From PALSA-612 sp963791225 (GTDB taxonomy: Bacteria > Actinomycetota > Thermoleophilia > Gaiellales > Gaiellaceae): a stretch of 64,000 nt of DNA. Under the pieces are notes generated by a model. It worked only from the letters and a program-made list of their open reading frames with translations, searched no databases and had not been told where the DNA came from. A program made the translations under genes and the position numbers. The stretch is from contig CAWBRV010000004.1 in assembly GCA_963791225.1 (NCBI GenBank), positions 1-64,000 of the forward strand, read 5' to 3'. Shown piece by piece: positions 24,637-32,575 of the stretch (position 1 is its first letter; each line of letters starts with the position of its first letter).

Positions 24637-26304
24637 ATGCGACTGAATCCGCTCGTGTCTGCGTCGCTTGCCTCGCTGGGGGTTGCGATGCTCGTCGGGG
24701 CGCTGTTTGCCGGGACTGCCGGCTCAGTTTCGGAGTCGCCCGCTGGGAGGCCGCACGCGACCCGTGCCCTCAGGGGAGGCACGCTGCGCCTTCTCCTCCA
24801 CGACAGCGACCTCTCGTTCGTCGACCCGGGGCTGGCCTACGACACGTGGTCGTGGTCGATGCTGTACACGACGCAGATGCTGCTCGTGAACTTCCCGGAG
24901 AAGAACGGCCAGGCGGGCAGGGTCGGCTACCCGGAGGCCGCGAGGTCATTCCCGACGACGTCTGCGGACGGCAAGACGTACATTTTCCACGTCCGGCCTG
25001 GGCTCAGGTTCAGTGACGGCAGCCCCGTGACGGCAGCCTGCTTCCAGCGGGCGTGGGAGCGCAACCTGAGCCCTAAGATGGGCGCGCCGCTCGGCGTCAC
25101 CGACCGCTTCCAGGATGTGATCGTAGGAGCGAAGGCGTTCCTCGACGGTAAGGCGCAGAAGATCTCCGGCATCACCGCCCGGGGCTTGACGCTGACGTTC
25201 CACCTGACGAAGCCGCACCCGACCTTCACCTCGATCCTGGGGATGCAGTGGTTCGGGGCCGTCAAGCCAAACATGCCCTACACGACGACGGGGCTGAACG
25301 CGTATCCGTCGGCAGGCCCGTACTACATCCAGTCACGTGACGTGGGCCGCTCGCTGGTCGAGGTTCGCAACCCCTACTACAAGGGCCCGCGGCCGGCGAA
25401 CCCGGACAAGATCGTCTGGAGCACGAACACCGACCAGGACCAGGGCCTGCTGGAGGTCGAGGCCGGTCAGGCCGACCTCGACGTGGGACAGCCGCCTCCG
25501 AGCTCGTACGCGCAGCTCGGCCGCCGGTACGGCATCAACAAGTCTCGCTTCTTCGTCGGCACCACGTCCTGTGTGCTCTACGAGGCGTTGAACACCTCGC
25601 GCGCTCCGTTCAACAATCTCAACTACCGCAAGGCGGTCAACTGGGCGATCGACCGTCCCGCGCTTGTGCGGCTGGAGGGCAAGTACGCGGGCAAGCCCAC
25701 CGACCAGATCCTGGTTCCGGGCATCCCCGGCTACAAGCCGTACAACCTGTACCCAATCCGGGGCGCCAACCTTGCCCGAGCGAGGAGGTACGCGCCGCAC
25801 GGCATTCCGGGCACCGTCGTCGTCTTCCACTCGTCGAGCCCGTTGTCGGTGAGCCGGGCGCAGGTGATCGAGCACGACCTGAAGCAGCTTGGCGCCCACA
25901 CGCGGGACGAGCGGGTCCCCGGCTCGATCTACTTTCAGGTGCTCGGTACGAGACGCGTGGATATGGACATTGCCCACGCAGGCTGGTGCGCCAACAACTT
26001 CGACCCTTACACCTACATCAACATCAACTTCGACGGGCGGTCGATCCGAGCCAGGAACAACGTCAACTTCGCCTACTTGAGCAGCCCCAAGCTCGACCGG
26101 CAGATGGACCACGCAGCCTCGCTCAAAGGCAGCGCCCGCGCAGCAGCCTACTCGGCGCTCGACCGTGAGATCATGGCCGACTACGCACCCTGGATCCCCG
26201 AAGAAATCGTCAACGGCGTTTTCTTCGTCTCGGCACGCACAAGGAACTACGCCTTCTCGAACTACTTCGGAGAACCGTTCTACAACGCACTTTCCGTCGG
26301 CTAG
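24637..26304 (+). CDS. ABC transporter substrate-binding protein, peptide/oligopeptide type
   Basis: A 555-residue exported protein of the SBP_bac_5 (OppA/DppA) family. An N-terminal signal peptide (LVSASLASLGVAMLVGALFAG) is followed by GGTLRLLLHDS, the usual beginning of the mature domain, and by FHVRPGLRFSDGSPVTAACF, the family signature. A Shine-Dalgarno (GAAGGAG) precedes ATG 24637. It would bind a peptide or related solute outside the membrane, but no permease or ATPase gene is nearby. It is the only gene between the intact tRNA-Leu and the first tRNA fragment, so it may be acquired cargo. Confidence 0.9.
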   Translation: MRLNPLVSASLASLGVAMLVGALFAGTAGSVSESPAGRPHATRALRGGTLRLLLHDSDLSFVDPGLAYDTWSWSMLYTTQMLLVNFPEKNGQAGRVGYPEAARSFPTTSADGKTYIFHVRPGLRFSDGSPVTAACFQRAWERNLSPKMGAPLGVTDRFQDVIVGAKAFLDGKAQKISGITARGLTLTFHLTKPHPTFTSILGMQWFGAVKPNMPYTTTGLNAYPSAGPYYIQSRDVGRSLVEVRNPYYKGPRPANPDKIVWSTNTDQDQGLLEVEAGQADLDVGQPPPSSYAQLGRRYGINKSRFFVGTTSCVLYEALNTSRAPFNNLNYRKAVNWAIDRPALVRLEGKYAGKPTDQILVPGIPGYKPYNLYPIRGANLARARRYAPHGIPGTVVVFHSSSPLSVSRAQVIEHDLKQLGAHTRDERVPGSIYFQVLGTRRVDMDIAHAGWCANNFDPYTYININFDGRSIRARNNVNFAYLSSPKLDRQMDHAASLKGSARAAAYSALDREIMADYAPWIPEEIVNGVFFVSARTRNYAFSNYFGEPFYNALSVG

Positions 26305-26318
26305 CGCTGCGAAGCCGT

Positions 26319-26438
26319 TCAGCGTTGGAACGTGCGCAAGGCATCCCAGTGCCGCGGAGGCGGCACCCTCTCACCGCGTCGGATCTGTGAGACGTAGCGA
26401 AGCAAAAGGCCGGTCGCCTTCACGAGCCGACTGAGCGG
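26319..26438 (-). pseudogene. 3' remnant of a small helix-turn-helix-type gene
   Basis: On the minus strand the end of a reading frame encodes LVKATGLLLRYVSQIRRGERVPPPRHW and a few more residues. It resembles the C-terminus of short HTH-like proteins that I associate with actinobacterial mobile DNA (family name uncertain). The similarity stops exactly where the tRNA-Leu fragment B begins (26439), so the 5' part of the gene is lost. It looks like a gene cut by an integration or excision event. Confidence 0.4.
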
Positions 26439-26489
26439 ATCAGGTGTCCCCTCGTGGGGCATGAGGGTCCGACTCCCTCCCCGGCACTC
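26439..26489 (+). repeat. tRNA-Leu 3' fragment B
   Basis: 51 bp matching copy A except for one T-to-C change in the T-loop and one missing C in the acceptor. No 5' half of a tRNA precedes it. Confidence 0.9.
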
Positions 26490-26590
26490 TTTTCGAGCCG
26501 AATCTGGTGCAGTCTTGTTGCGCACAGGGTGAACGAGAGGCGCGCCGCAAGCCTTGATCGGTCGGATGCGACGGTGGAGGATGGAGATGG

Positions 26591-27888
26591 ATGGGGGTAG
26601 ACGCGGCACGCAGAAGGTCTGTGGTGGTTTTCGGGGTAGTGCTTGTGCTTGTGTTGCCGTTCGGGGTGGCTGCGGCGGCGGGGCACGCTCACGGTTCGCT
26701 CGACCCGAGCTTCGGCTCGCGCGGGATCGTGAAGACCGCGTTCGGCTCGGACGCCTTCGCGAACGCGCTCGCGATCCAGAAGGACGGCAAGCTCGTGGCC
26801 GCAGGCGATGGCACTAAGGGTTTGACCACCATGTTCGCGCTCGCCCGCTACGGGCGGGACGGCTCGCTCGATCGGAACTTTGGCGTGGGCGGCAGGGTGC
26901 TGACACAGATCGGTGCGGGTGATGCCGTCGCAAACGGGCTCGCAATACAGCCCGACGGCAAGGTGGTCGCTGCGGGCTTCAGCAACCCGCCGTTCACCAC
27001 GAAGACTGCATTCACGCTGGTCCGCTACGACGCGGACGGCTCTCTCGATTTGAGCTTCGGCTCGGACGGGAAGGTGGTGACCCCGATCGGTGACGTTGCC
27101 GCGGCCTTTGCGCTCGTGGTCCAGCCGGACGGCAAGCTCGTCGCGGCGGGCTTCAGGAACAGCGGCCGAGGCGTGTTTGCGCTCGTTCGTTACATGCCGG
27201 ATGGCTCGCTCGACCAGAGCTTCGGCTCGGGTGGAGTAGTCGCGACCGCGGTCGGGTCGGGCACTGTCACGAGCGTGGCGGTCGCGGACTTCGGGCTTGT
27301 GCTCCAGCGGGATGGCAAGCTGTCGTGGCCGGTGAAGCCACGAACCGCGGGCGGCGCGAGTTTGCCCTCGTTCGCTACCGGCCAGACGGTTCGCTCGACC
27401 GGAGCTTTGGCGTGGGCGGCAAGGTGCTGACGCCGATCGGCTCGGATGGCGCGTTCGCAAATGCGCTCGTCATCCAGCCGGATGGCAAGCTCGTCGCTGC
27501 GGGTTCCGGCGTGGATTTTCTGCTCGCCCGCTACAAGCCGAACGGCGGGCTCGACCCGAGCTTCGGCTCGGGGGGAATCGTGACGACGCCGATCGGCGAT
27601 GACGCAGAGGCGTACGCGCTCGTGATCCAGCCGGACGGGAGGTTGGTCGCTGCGGGCACGAGTCTTGACGACGCTACCTCGGCGCTCGTGTTCGCGCTCG
27701 CTCGCTACAAGCCAAACGGCCGTCTCGACCGCACTTTTGGCCGCGGCGGCAAGGTAACGACGCCGATCGGCCCTGTCGAAAATGGGGCGTTCGCGCTGGT
27801 ACGCCAGCGAGACGGCAATCTGGTCGCGGCGGGCTACCAGGGCACCACGTTCGGCAACGCGTTCACGCTCGCCCGCTACAGAAAGTGA
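26591..27888 (+). pseudogene. Secreted delta-60 repeat (beta-propeller) protein, frameshifted
   Basis: The frame from ATG 26591 encodes a signal peptide and then repeats of the type GSLDxSFGxxGxV...QPDGKLVAAG...ALARY. After repeat four it shifts: the codons around 27320-27322 lack one base, and the rest (repeats four to seven) continues in another frame to the stop at 27888. Restoring one base gives about 432 residues with seven delta-60 repeats, enough for one propeller. Such proteins are exported and of unknown role. Either the gene is broken or the assembly has a one-base error. It is the only gene between fragments B and C. Confidence 0.75.
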
Positions 27889-27970
27889 CCACGCCCTCCA
27901 TCGTTCCTCGGCCTGGCTCGTAGAGATTCGCTCCAGAATTACGGCCCGCGCGGATGGCGGGCCGGTGACG

Positions 27971-28056
27971 GCCGGAGACGGCGGGAGATCGGTCGGGGCG
28001 ACTTGAGATCAGGTGTCCCCTCGTGGGGCATGAGGGTTCGACCCCCTCTCCCGGCA
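27971..28056 (+). pseudogene. Decayed tRNA-Leu gene (copy C)
   Basis: The 3' part (28008-28059) matches the intact tRNA-Leu with two changes. Upstream, a GACTTGAGA anticodon-loop-like stretch, ATCGGTC as in the D-loop and a GCCGGAG acceptor-like start align in order, but the stems no longer pair well and the anticodon is not TAA. It therefore looks like a degraded full-length copy, with the 5' similarity being weak. Confidence 0.5.
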
Positions 28057-28059
28057 CTC
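28008..28059 (+). repeat. tRNA-Leu 3' fragment C
   Basis: 52 bp matching copy A except for a T-to-C change in the T-arm and a C-to-T change in the acceptor; the match continues 3 bp past the tRNA end, as in copies A and B. Confidence 0.9.
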
Positions 28060-28181
28060 AGAAGATCTGCTCGGCGCAGAGAATCCACATAGGCGGCACT
28101 AGGCCGTCACGGCGCGGAGCTAGGTTGGGGCAAGCCGAGGCAGAGAACGTCTCGAATCGAAGACCGCAAAGGGAGGGGTTG

Positions 28182-28481
28182 ATGGCAGTAGAAATGCACG
28201 TCACCGGACGGGTCGAACTCGGCCGCTTCGCCGAATTCCTGGCCGCGTCGGCGGAGTGGCGTGCGTTCCGGCACGGGCGCGGCGATGCCGACTGTCGCAT
28301 CCTGCAGGCACTCGCGGGTGAGATGAACACCGTTCGCCTCGTCTTTGCCTATCCCGACCTCGACACGTTCGAGCAGGAGGAGGCGAGGAACTCGGCCGAT
28401 CCCGATTACGCGCGCGTCGCGGGCGCCATGCCGTTCGTGCCCGACACGCTCGCCTACGAGATCTATCGACAGGAAGAGTAG
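28182..28481 (+). CDS. Small protein, possible dimeric alpha/beta-barrel
   Basis: A 99-residue cytosolic protein. A good Shine-Dalgarno (GGGAGG, 28171-28176) lies 5 nt before ATG 28182. The pattern, an MAVEMHVTGRVEL strand, a FAEFLAASAEWRAFRHGRG helix, VRLVFAYPDLDTFEQEE and a final YEIYRQEE strand, looks like a NIPSNAP- or ABM-type ferredoxin-like fold. No catalytic residues can be named. It is in the block between tRNA fragments C and D. Function unknown. Confidence 0.6.
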   Translation: MAVEMHVTGRVELGRFAEFLAASAEWRAFRHGRGDADCRILQALAGEMNTVRLVFAYPDLDTFEQEEARNSADPDYARVAGAMPFVPDTLAYEIYRQEE

Positions 28482-28508
28482 GGGCCGGCGCTGCCCGAGC
28501 TCGCTGGC

Positions 28509-30107
28509 TCAGGTTCGCGCGGGGGGTCGGTCTTGCGGCTGTGCAGCCAGGTTGGCGTGTACGAGCTGGACGGCCATCGCGCCTTCGCCGACGGCTGTGG
28601 CGCATCGCTTCGTCGATCCTGAGCGGACGTCGCCTGCGGCGAACACCCCTGGCAGACTCGTCTCGAGGAGGTTGTCGGCGCCTGCCGCGGCGCCTGTGAG
28701 GATGAAGCCGTTCTCGTCACGGGCCACGGCGCCGTCGAGCCACTCCGTGCAAGGCAGCGCGCCCAGGAAGAAGAACAGGAACGACATTGGCAGACGCTCG
28801 CCGCTCTTGAGCGTGAGCGACTCGAGCTGTCCTTCCTGCCCGTGAACGGCGGCGATCTCGCTGCGGTCTCTGACGACGACGCCGGCGAGCTCGAGCTCGC
28901 GGATCAGGTAGTCGGACATCGTCTCGCGCAGGTCAGAGCGGCGGTGCAGCAGCGTGACCAGTGCCCCGCCTCGAGCGAGCCAGACGGCGGCCTGTCCGGC
29001 CGAGTTGCCGCCGCCGACCACGCCGACGCGCGACGCGCCGCACAGCTGGGCCTCGGGTGGACCGGCAGCGTAGAAAATGCTGGTTCCTTCGTAGTCGCGG
29101 AGGCTCTCGACGGGAAGTCGACGGTACTGCGCGCCGGTAGCGAGGAGCACTGTCCGGGCGACCACGACGTGGTCGCCTTCCAGGCGCACGAGGTAACGGT
29201 CCTCGAACTCCTCGAGTGACTCGGCCCGGAACGGCGTCGCCGTGCGGGCGTTGAACTTGCGGGCCTGGGTCACGGCCCGGCTCGTCAGCTCGGCGCCGCT
29301 GATGCCGGCCGGGAAGCCGAGATAGTTCTCGATCCGGCGCGAGGAGCCGGCCTGGCCGCCGAGCGCCGTGCTCTCGACGACGAGGGTCTCGAGACCCTCG
29401 GAAGCGCCGTAGACGGCGGCGCCGAGCCCTGCCGGACCCGCGCCGACAACCAGGAGATCGACCTCCTCGCGCGCCGCGAGTTCGCGACCGACCCCGAGGA
29501 GACGCAGGACCTCGCCCGTCGACGGGCCTCGCAGTGCGGCGCCGCCGGGCAATCGCACGAGGGGTAGTTGCTCGGCGTCGAGTCCGTCGACCAGCTTCAC
29601 CGCCGCCTCATCGTGGGTCGGATCGCGCCATGTGAACGGGAGGCGGTTACCGCGCGCGAACTCGACCATCCGCAGCGTCGACTCCGACGACTGGGGTCCG
29701 ACGATCTCCACACCGATCCCTCCGACCGTCTGCAGGGCCTCGCGCCGGGAGATGAACGTCGACAGCAGCAGGTCGCTGAGCGGCCCGTCCTCGAAGAGGA
29801 GCGGGCGGAGGGCGTCGCGGTCGACGACGATGTAGCGCAGCGGCTCGGTGACGACCGCGGTGACGAAGACGGTCTGCCCGGACAGGAGATTCATCTCGCC
29901 GAGGAAACCCGAACTTCCGTGGCGAACGATCTCGTTTCCGGCGGCGTCGACGATCGCGACTTCGCCTTCGATAATGGCGATGAACGGGTAGCGCCGGTCG
30001 CCGACCCGATACAGCACGTCGCCGACATCGGCGGTGCGTTCCTCACCTATTTCCGCAAGCCTCGCCAGCTGGGAAGCCGACAACGTCGCGCTAGAGGGAG
30101 CTGCCAT
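28509..30107 (-). CDS. Cyclic-nucleotide-binding domain fused to thioredoxin-reductase-like flavoprotein
   Basis: A 532-residue fusion. Residues 1-125 form a cNMP-binding (CRP-type) sensor domain (GEVAIVDAAGNEIVRHGSSGFLGEMNLLSG). Residues 130-200 look like a thioredoxin-like or spacer domain. From about 215 a thioredoxin-reductase-like module follows, with LLVVGAGPAGLGAAVYGASEG and VGVVGGGNSAGQAA. The active-site CxxC of true thioredoxin reductase is absent; the region reads FYAAGPPEAQLC. So it probably oxidises NAD(P)H to another acceptor, under nucleotide control. The ATG 30107 lies 6 nt after a TAGGCT -10 box. Confidence 0.85.
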   Translation of the reverse strand: MAAPSSATLSASQLARLAEIGEERTADVGDVLYRVGDRRYPFIAIIEGEVAIVDAAGNEIVRHGSSGFLGEMNLLSGQTVFVTAVVTEPLRYIVVDRDALRPLLFEDGPLSDLLLSTFISRREALQTVGGIGVEIVGPQSSESTLRMVEFARGNRLPFTWRDPTHDEAAVKLVDGLDAEQLPLVRLPGGAALRGPSTGEVLRLLGVGRELAAREEVDLLVVGAGPAGLGAAVYGASEGLETLVVESTALGGQAGSSRRIENYLGFPAGISGAELTSRAVTQARKFNARTATPFRAESLEEFEDRYLVRLEGDHVVVARTVLLATGAQYRRLPVESLRDYEGTSIFYAAGPPEAQLCGASRVGVVGGGNSAGQAAVWLARGGALVTLLHRRSDLRETMSDYLIRELELAGVVVRDRSEIAAVHGQEGQLESLTLKSGERLPMSFLFFFLGALPCTEWLDGAVARDENGFILTGAAAGADNLLETSLPGVFAAGDVRSGSTKRCATAVGEGAMAVQLVHANLAAQPQDRPPART

Positions 30108-30113
30108 GAATCA

Positions 30114-30119
30114 AGCCTA
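30114..30119 (-). promoter_or_regulatory. -10 box TAGGCT for a leaderless transcript
   Basis: On the minus strand TAGGCT is followed by 6 nt and ATG 30107 of the cNMP-flavoprotein gene. Confidence 0.6.
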
Positions 30120-30144
30120 CGCAGCTACAGGTGGCTGCCAGCGT

Positions 30145-30169
30145 CCGCAGCGCCGCTGATTCGCTGCGG
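30145..30169 (-). terminator. Hairpin after the RuBisCO-like gene
   Basis: CCGCAGCG (30145-30152) and CGCTGCGG (30162-30169) form an 8-bp stem with a 9-nt loop, 12 bp past the stop of the RuBisCO-like gene. No U-tract follows. Confidence 0.4.
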
Positions 30170-30180
30170 CGTCGAGCCTC

Positions 30181-31089
30181 CTAGTACGCAGCGGAACCGT
30201 AGAGGAGCATCACACCGTCGCGCACGCCGGCGCGCTCGAGCGTCTCGTCCGCGTTCGCCGGCCCGACGCCGCCGCCGATCACCGCCGTCGCCCGCTCGAC
30301 GCCGGCGAGGTCGTCGTGGCAGGCCGCGATCTGCTCGCGTACCTCGTCGTCCGTGTCGAACATCCGCGGGGAGAACGACCCGACCTGGACGTAGTCGGCG
30401 CCGAGCAGGCGCGTCAGCTCCACGAGCACACGCGCGCTCACGGACACGCGTTCGCTCCGCCGCATGAACGCGGCACCGACGCGGTGGACGAACAGCGGCA
30501 GCCCGAACCCGCGGAGGCGCGCAATCGAGCCCATCCCCTCGACGAACGCGTTCACCATCAGGGCATTGGCGCCTGCGGCCGCGATCGCCTCGGCGTCGCC
30601 ACCGGTGACGTTGGCGGCGTAGAGGATGTCGTCCGGGATCGACGCGCGCACGGCGTGCACGCGCTCGGGCGACGACCTTTGCAGCTCGTCGTCCTTGACG
30701 AGAGTCGCGCCGAGCTCGACGAGCCGCGCCGCCGTCCGACCCGCCGCGTCGGGCGTCAGGCCGAGCGCCGGCTTGAGGATCGCGCCAACCGCGACGCCCT
30801 CGACCGCGCCGAACGCCGGCCCGGCAAAGCCGTCGGGCCACTCGACCGAGAGGAGCCGGCACGACTCGAAGTCGCCGCGGTCGGCCCACTCGCCCGCGAT
30901 GCAGGCGGCGAGCAGCTGCTCCGCCGACGTCTCGCCGTCGAGCGCCGGAAAGTCGAGCGTGACGAGCGTCCCCTCGACGTCGACCACGCCGGCGCGCACG
31001 TCCGACCGGACGTCGGCGAGGCTGACCGACTGCAGCACCGCGAGCGTCTCCGCCCACTCCACCGGCCGGAGGTCGAACACCGCCCGCAC
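30181..31089 (-). CDS. RuBisCO-like protein (large-subunit fold), short form
   Basis: A 302-residue protein whose C-terminal two thirds matches the RuBisCO large-subunit barrel. GAILKPALGLTP (Lys106 equivalent to catalytic Lys175), ATLVKDDELQ (Lys132 in the place of the carbamylated Lys201, with Asp134 and Glu135) and LFVHR (His294 equivalent) are present. The segment matching His327 and loop-6 Lys334 reads ADYVQVGSFSPRMF, so key carboxylase residues are missing. It is therefore a RuBisCO-like protein, perhaps an enolase or isomerase of a sugar phosphate. It is about 100 residues shorter than usual at the N-terminus. GTG 31089 lies 7 nt after a TACGAT box. Confidence 0.8.
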   Translation of the reverse strand: MRAVFDLRPVEWAETLAVLQSVSLADVRSDVRAGVVDVEGTLVTLDFPALDGETSAEQLLAACIAGEWADRGDFESCRLLSVEWPDGFAGPAFGAVEGVAVGAILKPALGLTPDAAGRTAARLVELGATLVKDDELQRSSPERVHAVRASIPDDILYAANVTGGDAEAIAAAGANALMVNAFVEGMGSIARLRGFGLPLFVHRVGAAFMRRSERVSVSARVLVELTRLLGADYVQVGSFSPRMFDTDDEVREQIAACHDDLAGVERATAVIGGGVGPANADETLERAGVRDGVMLLYGSAAY

Positions 31090-31096
31090 GCGCCGT

Positions 31097-31102
31097 ATCG
31101 TA
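31097..31102 (-). promoter_or_regulatory. -10 box TACGAT for a leaderless transcript
   Basis: On the minus strand TACGAT is followed by 7 nt and GTG 31089 of the RuBisCO-like gene. Confidence 0.6.
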
Positions 31103-31182
31103 GGAAATGTGATTCATTGGACGGCTGCCAGTTGCCGGCCAATGCACTCGCGGCGGACATCGCCGCCGGCTGCCCGTAGGTG

Positions 31183-31226
31183 AGGTGTCCCCTCTGGGGG
31201 CATGAGGGTTCGACCCCTCCGGGCGC
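31183..31226 (+). repeat. tRNA-Leu 3' fragment D, most decayed
   Basis: Shares AGGTGTCCCCTC, then GGGGCATGAGGGTTCGAC with copy A, but has a swapped GT, a one-base loss in the T-arm and a shortened acceptor. It lies just past the 3' end of the winged-helix gene. Confidence 0.8.
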
Positions 31227-31248
31227 TGGGTTCAAGCGGACGTTGCGC

Positions 31249-32277
31249 TCATGTGTCCCAGACGACCTCGATACGCCGGTCGACGCCTGGAAGGGGCAGG
31301 GTGCCGGCTTCGGCCTCGATCGCGTTGCGCCTCTCGCGCGACAGGCGTGTCCAGGCGTCGATCCGCACGGTGTGCTGCGACCGTCTCCAGGTTCCCCGGA
31401 TCTCCCCTTCGACGAGGAGCGCTCCCGGCCACACGCGGGACGTCCAGAGCCTCTGACGCTGATCCGCCCGCGGGACGAGAAGCTCCCGCTCTGCTCCGTC
31501 GAGCAGGAAGTAGGCATCGCCGCTCGGCAGCAGGCGCGCGGGCGCGTCGATCGTCTCCGCGGCGCGCATGGCCGGCTCGTCGTCTGCGAGCAGCCACTCG
31601 TCGCCCAGTAACGAGCTGAGCGGCGATCGGACCGCCAACAGCGATCCTTCGAGCGAGGCGAATGCGGTGCTCGCCGAGAGCCGCGAGATCCCTGCCCAGC
31701 GGGCGAACCCGTCAGCCGTGGCCGGCCCGAAGATGTGGAGGTAGCGTCGAGCGAGCTCACGGCACGCGTCTGCGGGGTCGATCTTGCCGGCGGCCACCGT
31801 CCAGACGGTCGGCGCTCGTGCGCCCTCCCAGCGGATGGCGACTCTCCCCGTCGTTGCCGCGTACCTGATCGAGTTCCCGATGCCGAGCTCGCGCCCGATC
31901 TCGCGGTCGGTCTTGCGCGCGCCGTCGAGATAGCTGTGCAACAGCTCGGCCGTGCGCTCGGCTCTCAGGCGGCCCTTGGCGCTGTCGGGAAGCCTCCCCA
32001 GCGAGAACAGCGCGAAGTCGCACTTCGGGACGACGTAGGTGCTGTAGCGAGGCCCCCAGAGCTGGGCGAGCGAGGGATCCTCCCACGTCGACGACTGGAC
32101 CCCCTCGACCCGCGCGTGCAGTGAGAGCAGCGCGGCTCTCGGCATGCTGTCCTGCAAGCCGGCCCACGCCGCCCGCCGCAGCGACTCCGAGGCCTCCGGC
32201 GTTCGCTTCTCGAGCCCACCGACGCGTCGTCGGAACGCCAGGATCTGCTGCCGCGTGAGTCCGAGTCGCGATTGCAC
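31249..32277 (-). CDS. Winged-helix DNA-binding protein, AlkZ/HTH_42-like
   Basis: A 342-residue protein of the winged-helix family that includes the crosslink glycosylase AlkZ and its paralogues. Family-like segments are QQILAFRRRVGGL at the N-terminus, ALLSLHARVEGV in the first lobe, RRYLHIFGPATADGFARWAGIS in the second winged helix and WPGALLVEGEIRGTW near the end. Some members excise alkylated bases or unhook interstrand crosslinks; others have unknown roles. The QxQ catalytic motif of AlkZ cannot be assigned with certainty here. GTG 32277 has a GAAGGA Shine-Dalgarno on the minus strand. Confidence 0.75.
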   Translation of the reverse strand: MQSRLGLTRQQILAFRRRVGGLEKRTPEASESLRRAAWAGLQDSMPRAALLSLHARVEGVQSSTWEDPSLAQLWGPRYSTYVVPKCDFALFSLGRLPDSAKGRLRAERTAELLHSYLDGARKTDREIGRELGIGNSIRYAATTGRVAIRWEGARAPTVWTVAAGKIDPADACRELARRYLHIFGPATADGFARWAGISRLSASTAFASLEGSLLAVRSPLSSLLGDEWLLADDEPAMRAAETIDAPARLLPSGDAYFLLDGAERELLVPRADQRQRLWTSRVWPGALLVEGEIRGTWRRSQHTVRIDAWTRLSRERRNAIEAEAGTLPLPGVDRRIEVVWDT

Positions 32278-32296
32278 CGAAATCCTTCGAGCGAGC

Positions 32297-32539
32297 CTAC
32301 AGGCGCGAGGCTGGGCCCAGCACCTTCGTCCCGGCTACTCGTCGTCGCGCTCGAGCGAGGTCTTCTGCCGACGTGTCGTGCAGCGATCTGCCCGTCATCT
32401 CGTCGGCCAGAACTCCTTCCATGTCGCCCTTGGAGATCTCTCGTTCCTCCGGGCTCTCCAGCTGTTGCTCCGCGGCACGCTCGAGCGCCTTGTCGTCCTC
32501 GTGCTTCTGAAGCCGGTGCCACCAGGCGCGCAGTCCCAT
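32297..32539 (-). CDS. Small acidic/basic protein of unknown function
   Basis: An 80-residue charged protein (MGLRAWWHRLQKHEDDKALERAAEQ) predicted to be mostly helical. It has no cysteines or membrane segment. A TAGACT -10 box lies 10 nt before the ATG. I recall similar short proteins in Thermoleophilia, without known role. It is divergent from the HAD gene, with only 36 bp between the two starts. Confidence 0.6.
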   Translation of the reverse strand: MGLRAWWHRLQKHEDDKALERAAEQQLESPEEREISKGDMEGVLADEMTGRSLHDTSAEDLARARRRVAGTKVLGPASRL

Positions 32540-32563
32540 GACGCTCCGCAGTCTAGGGCGCCG

Positions 32564-32569
32564 TACGCT
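32564..32569 (+). promoter_or_regulatory. -10 box TACGCT for a leaderless transcript
   Basis: TACGCT is followed by 6 nt and ATG 32576 of the HAD phosphatase. Confidence 0.6.
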
Positions 32570-32575
32570 TGGGCC

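Noticed and set aside
27310..27330. Programmed frameshift in the delta-60 gene
   Set aside because: No slippery heptamer or downstream pseudoknot is visible, so mutation or sequence error is simpler.
24465..31182. Prophage or IS element
   Set aside because: No integrase, transposase, phage structural gene or terminal inverted repeats were found; only the tRNA-derived direct repeats are present.
24416..31226. Small minus-strand peptides ending in PSCPTRGHL-type sequence at each tRNA copy
   Set aside because: They are antisense reads of the tRNA-Leu 3' segment and not real proteins.
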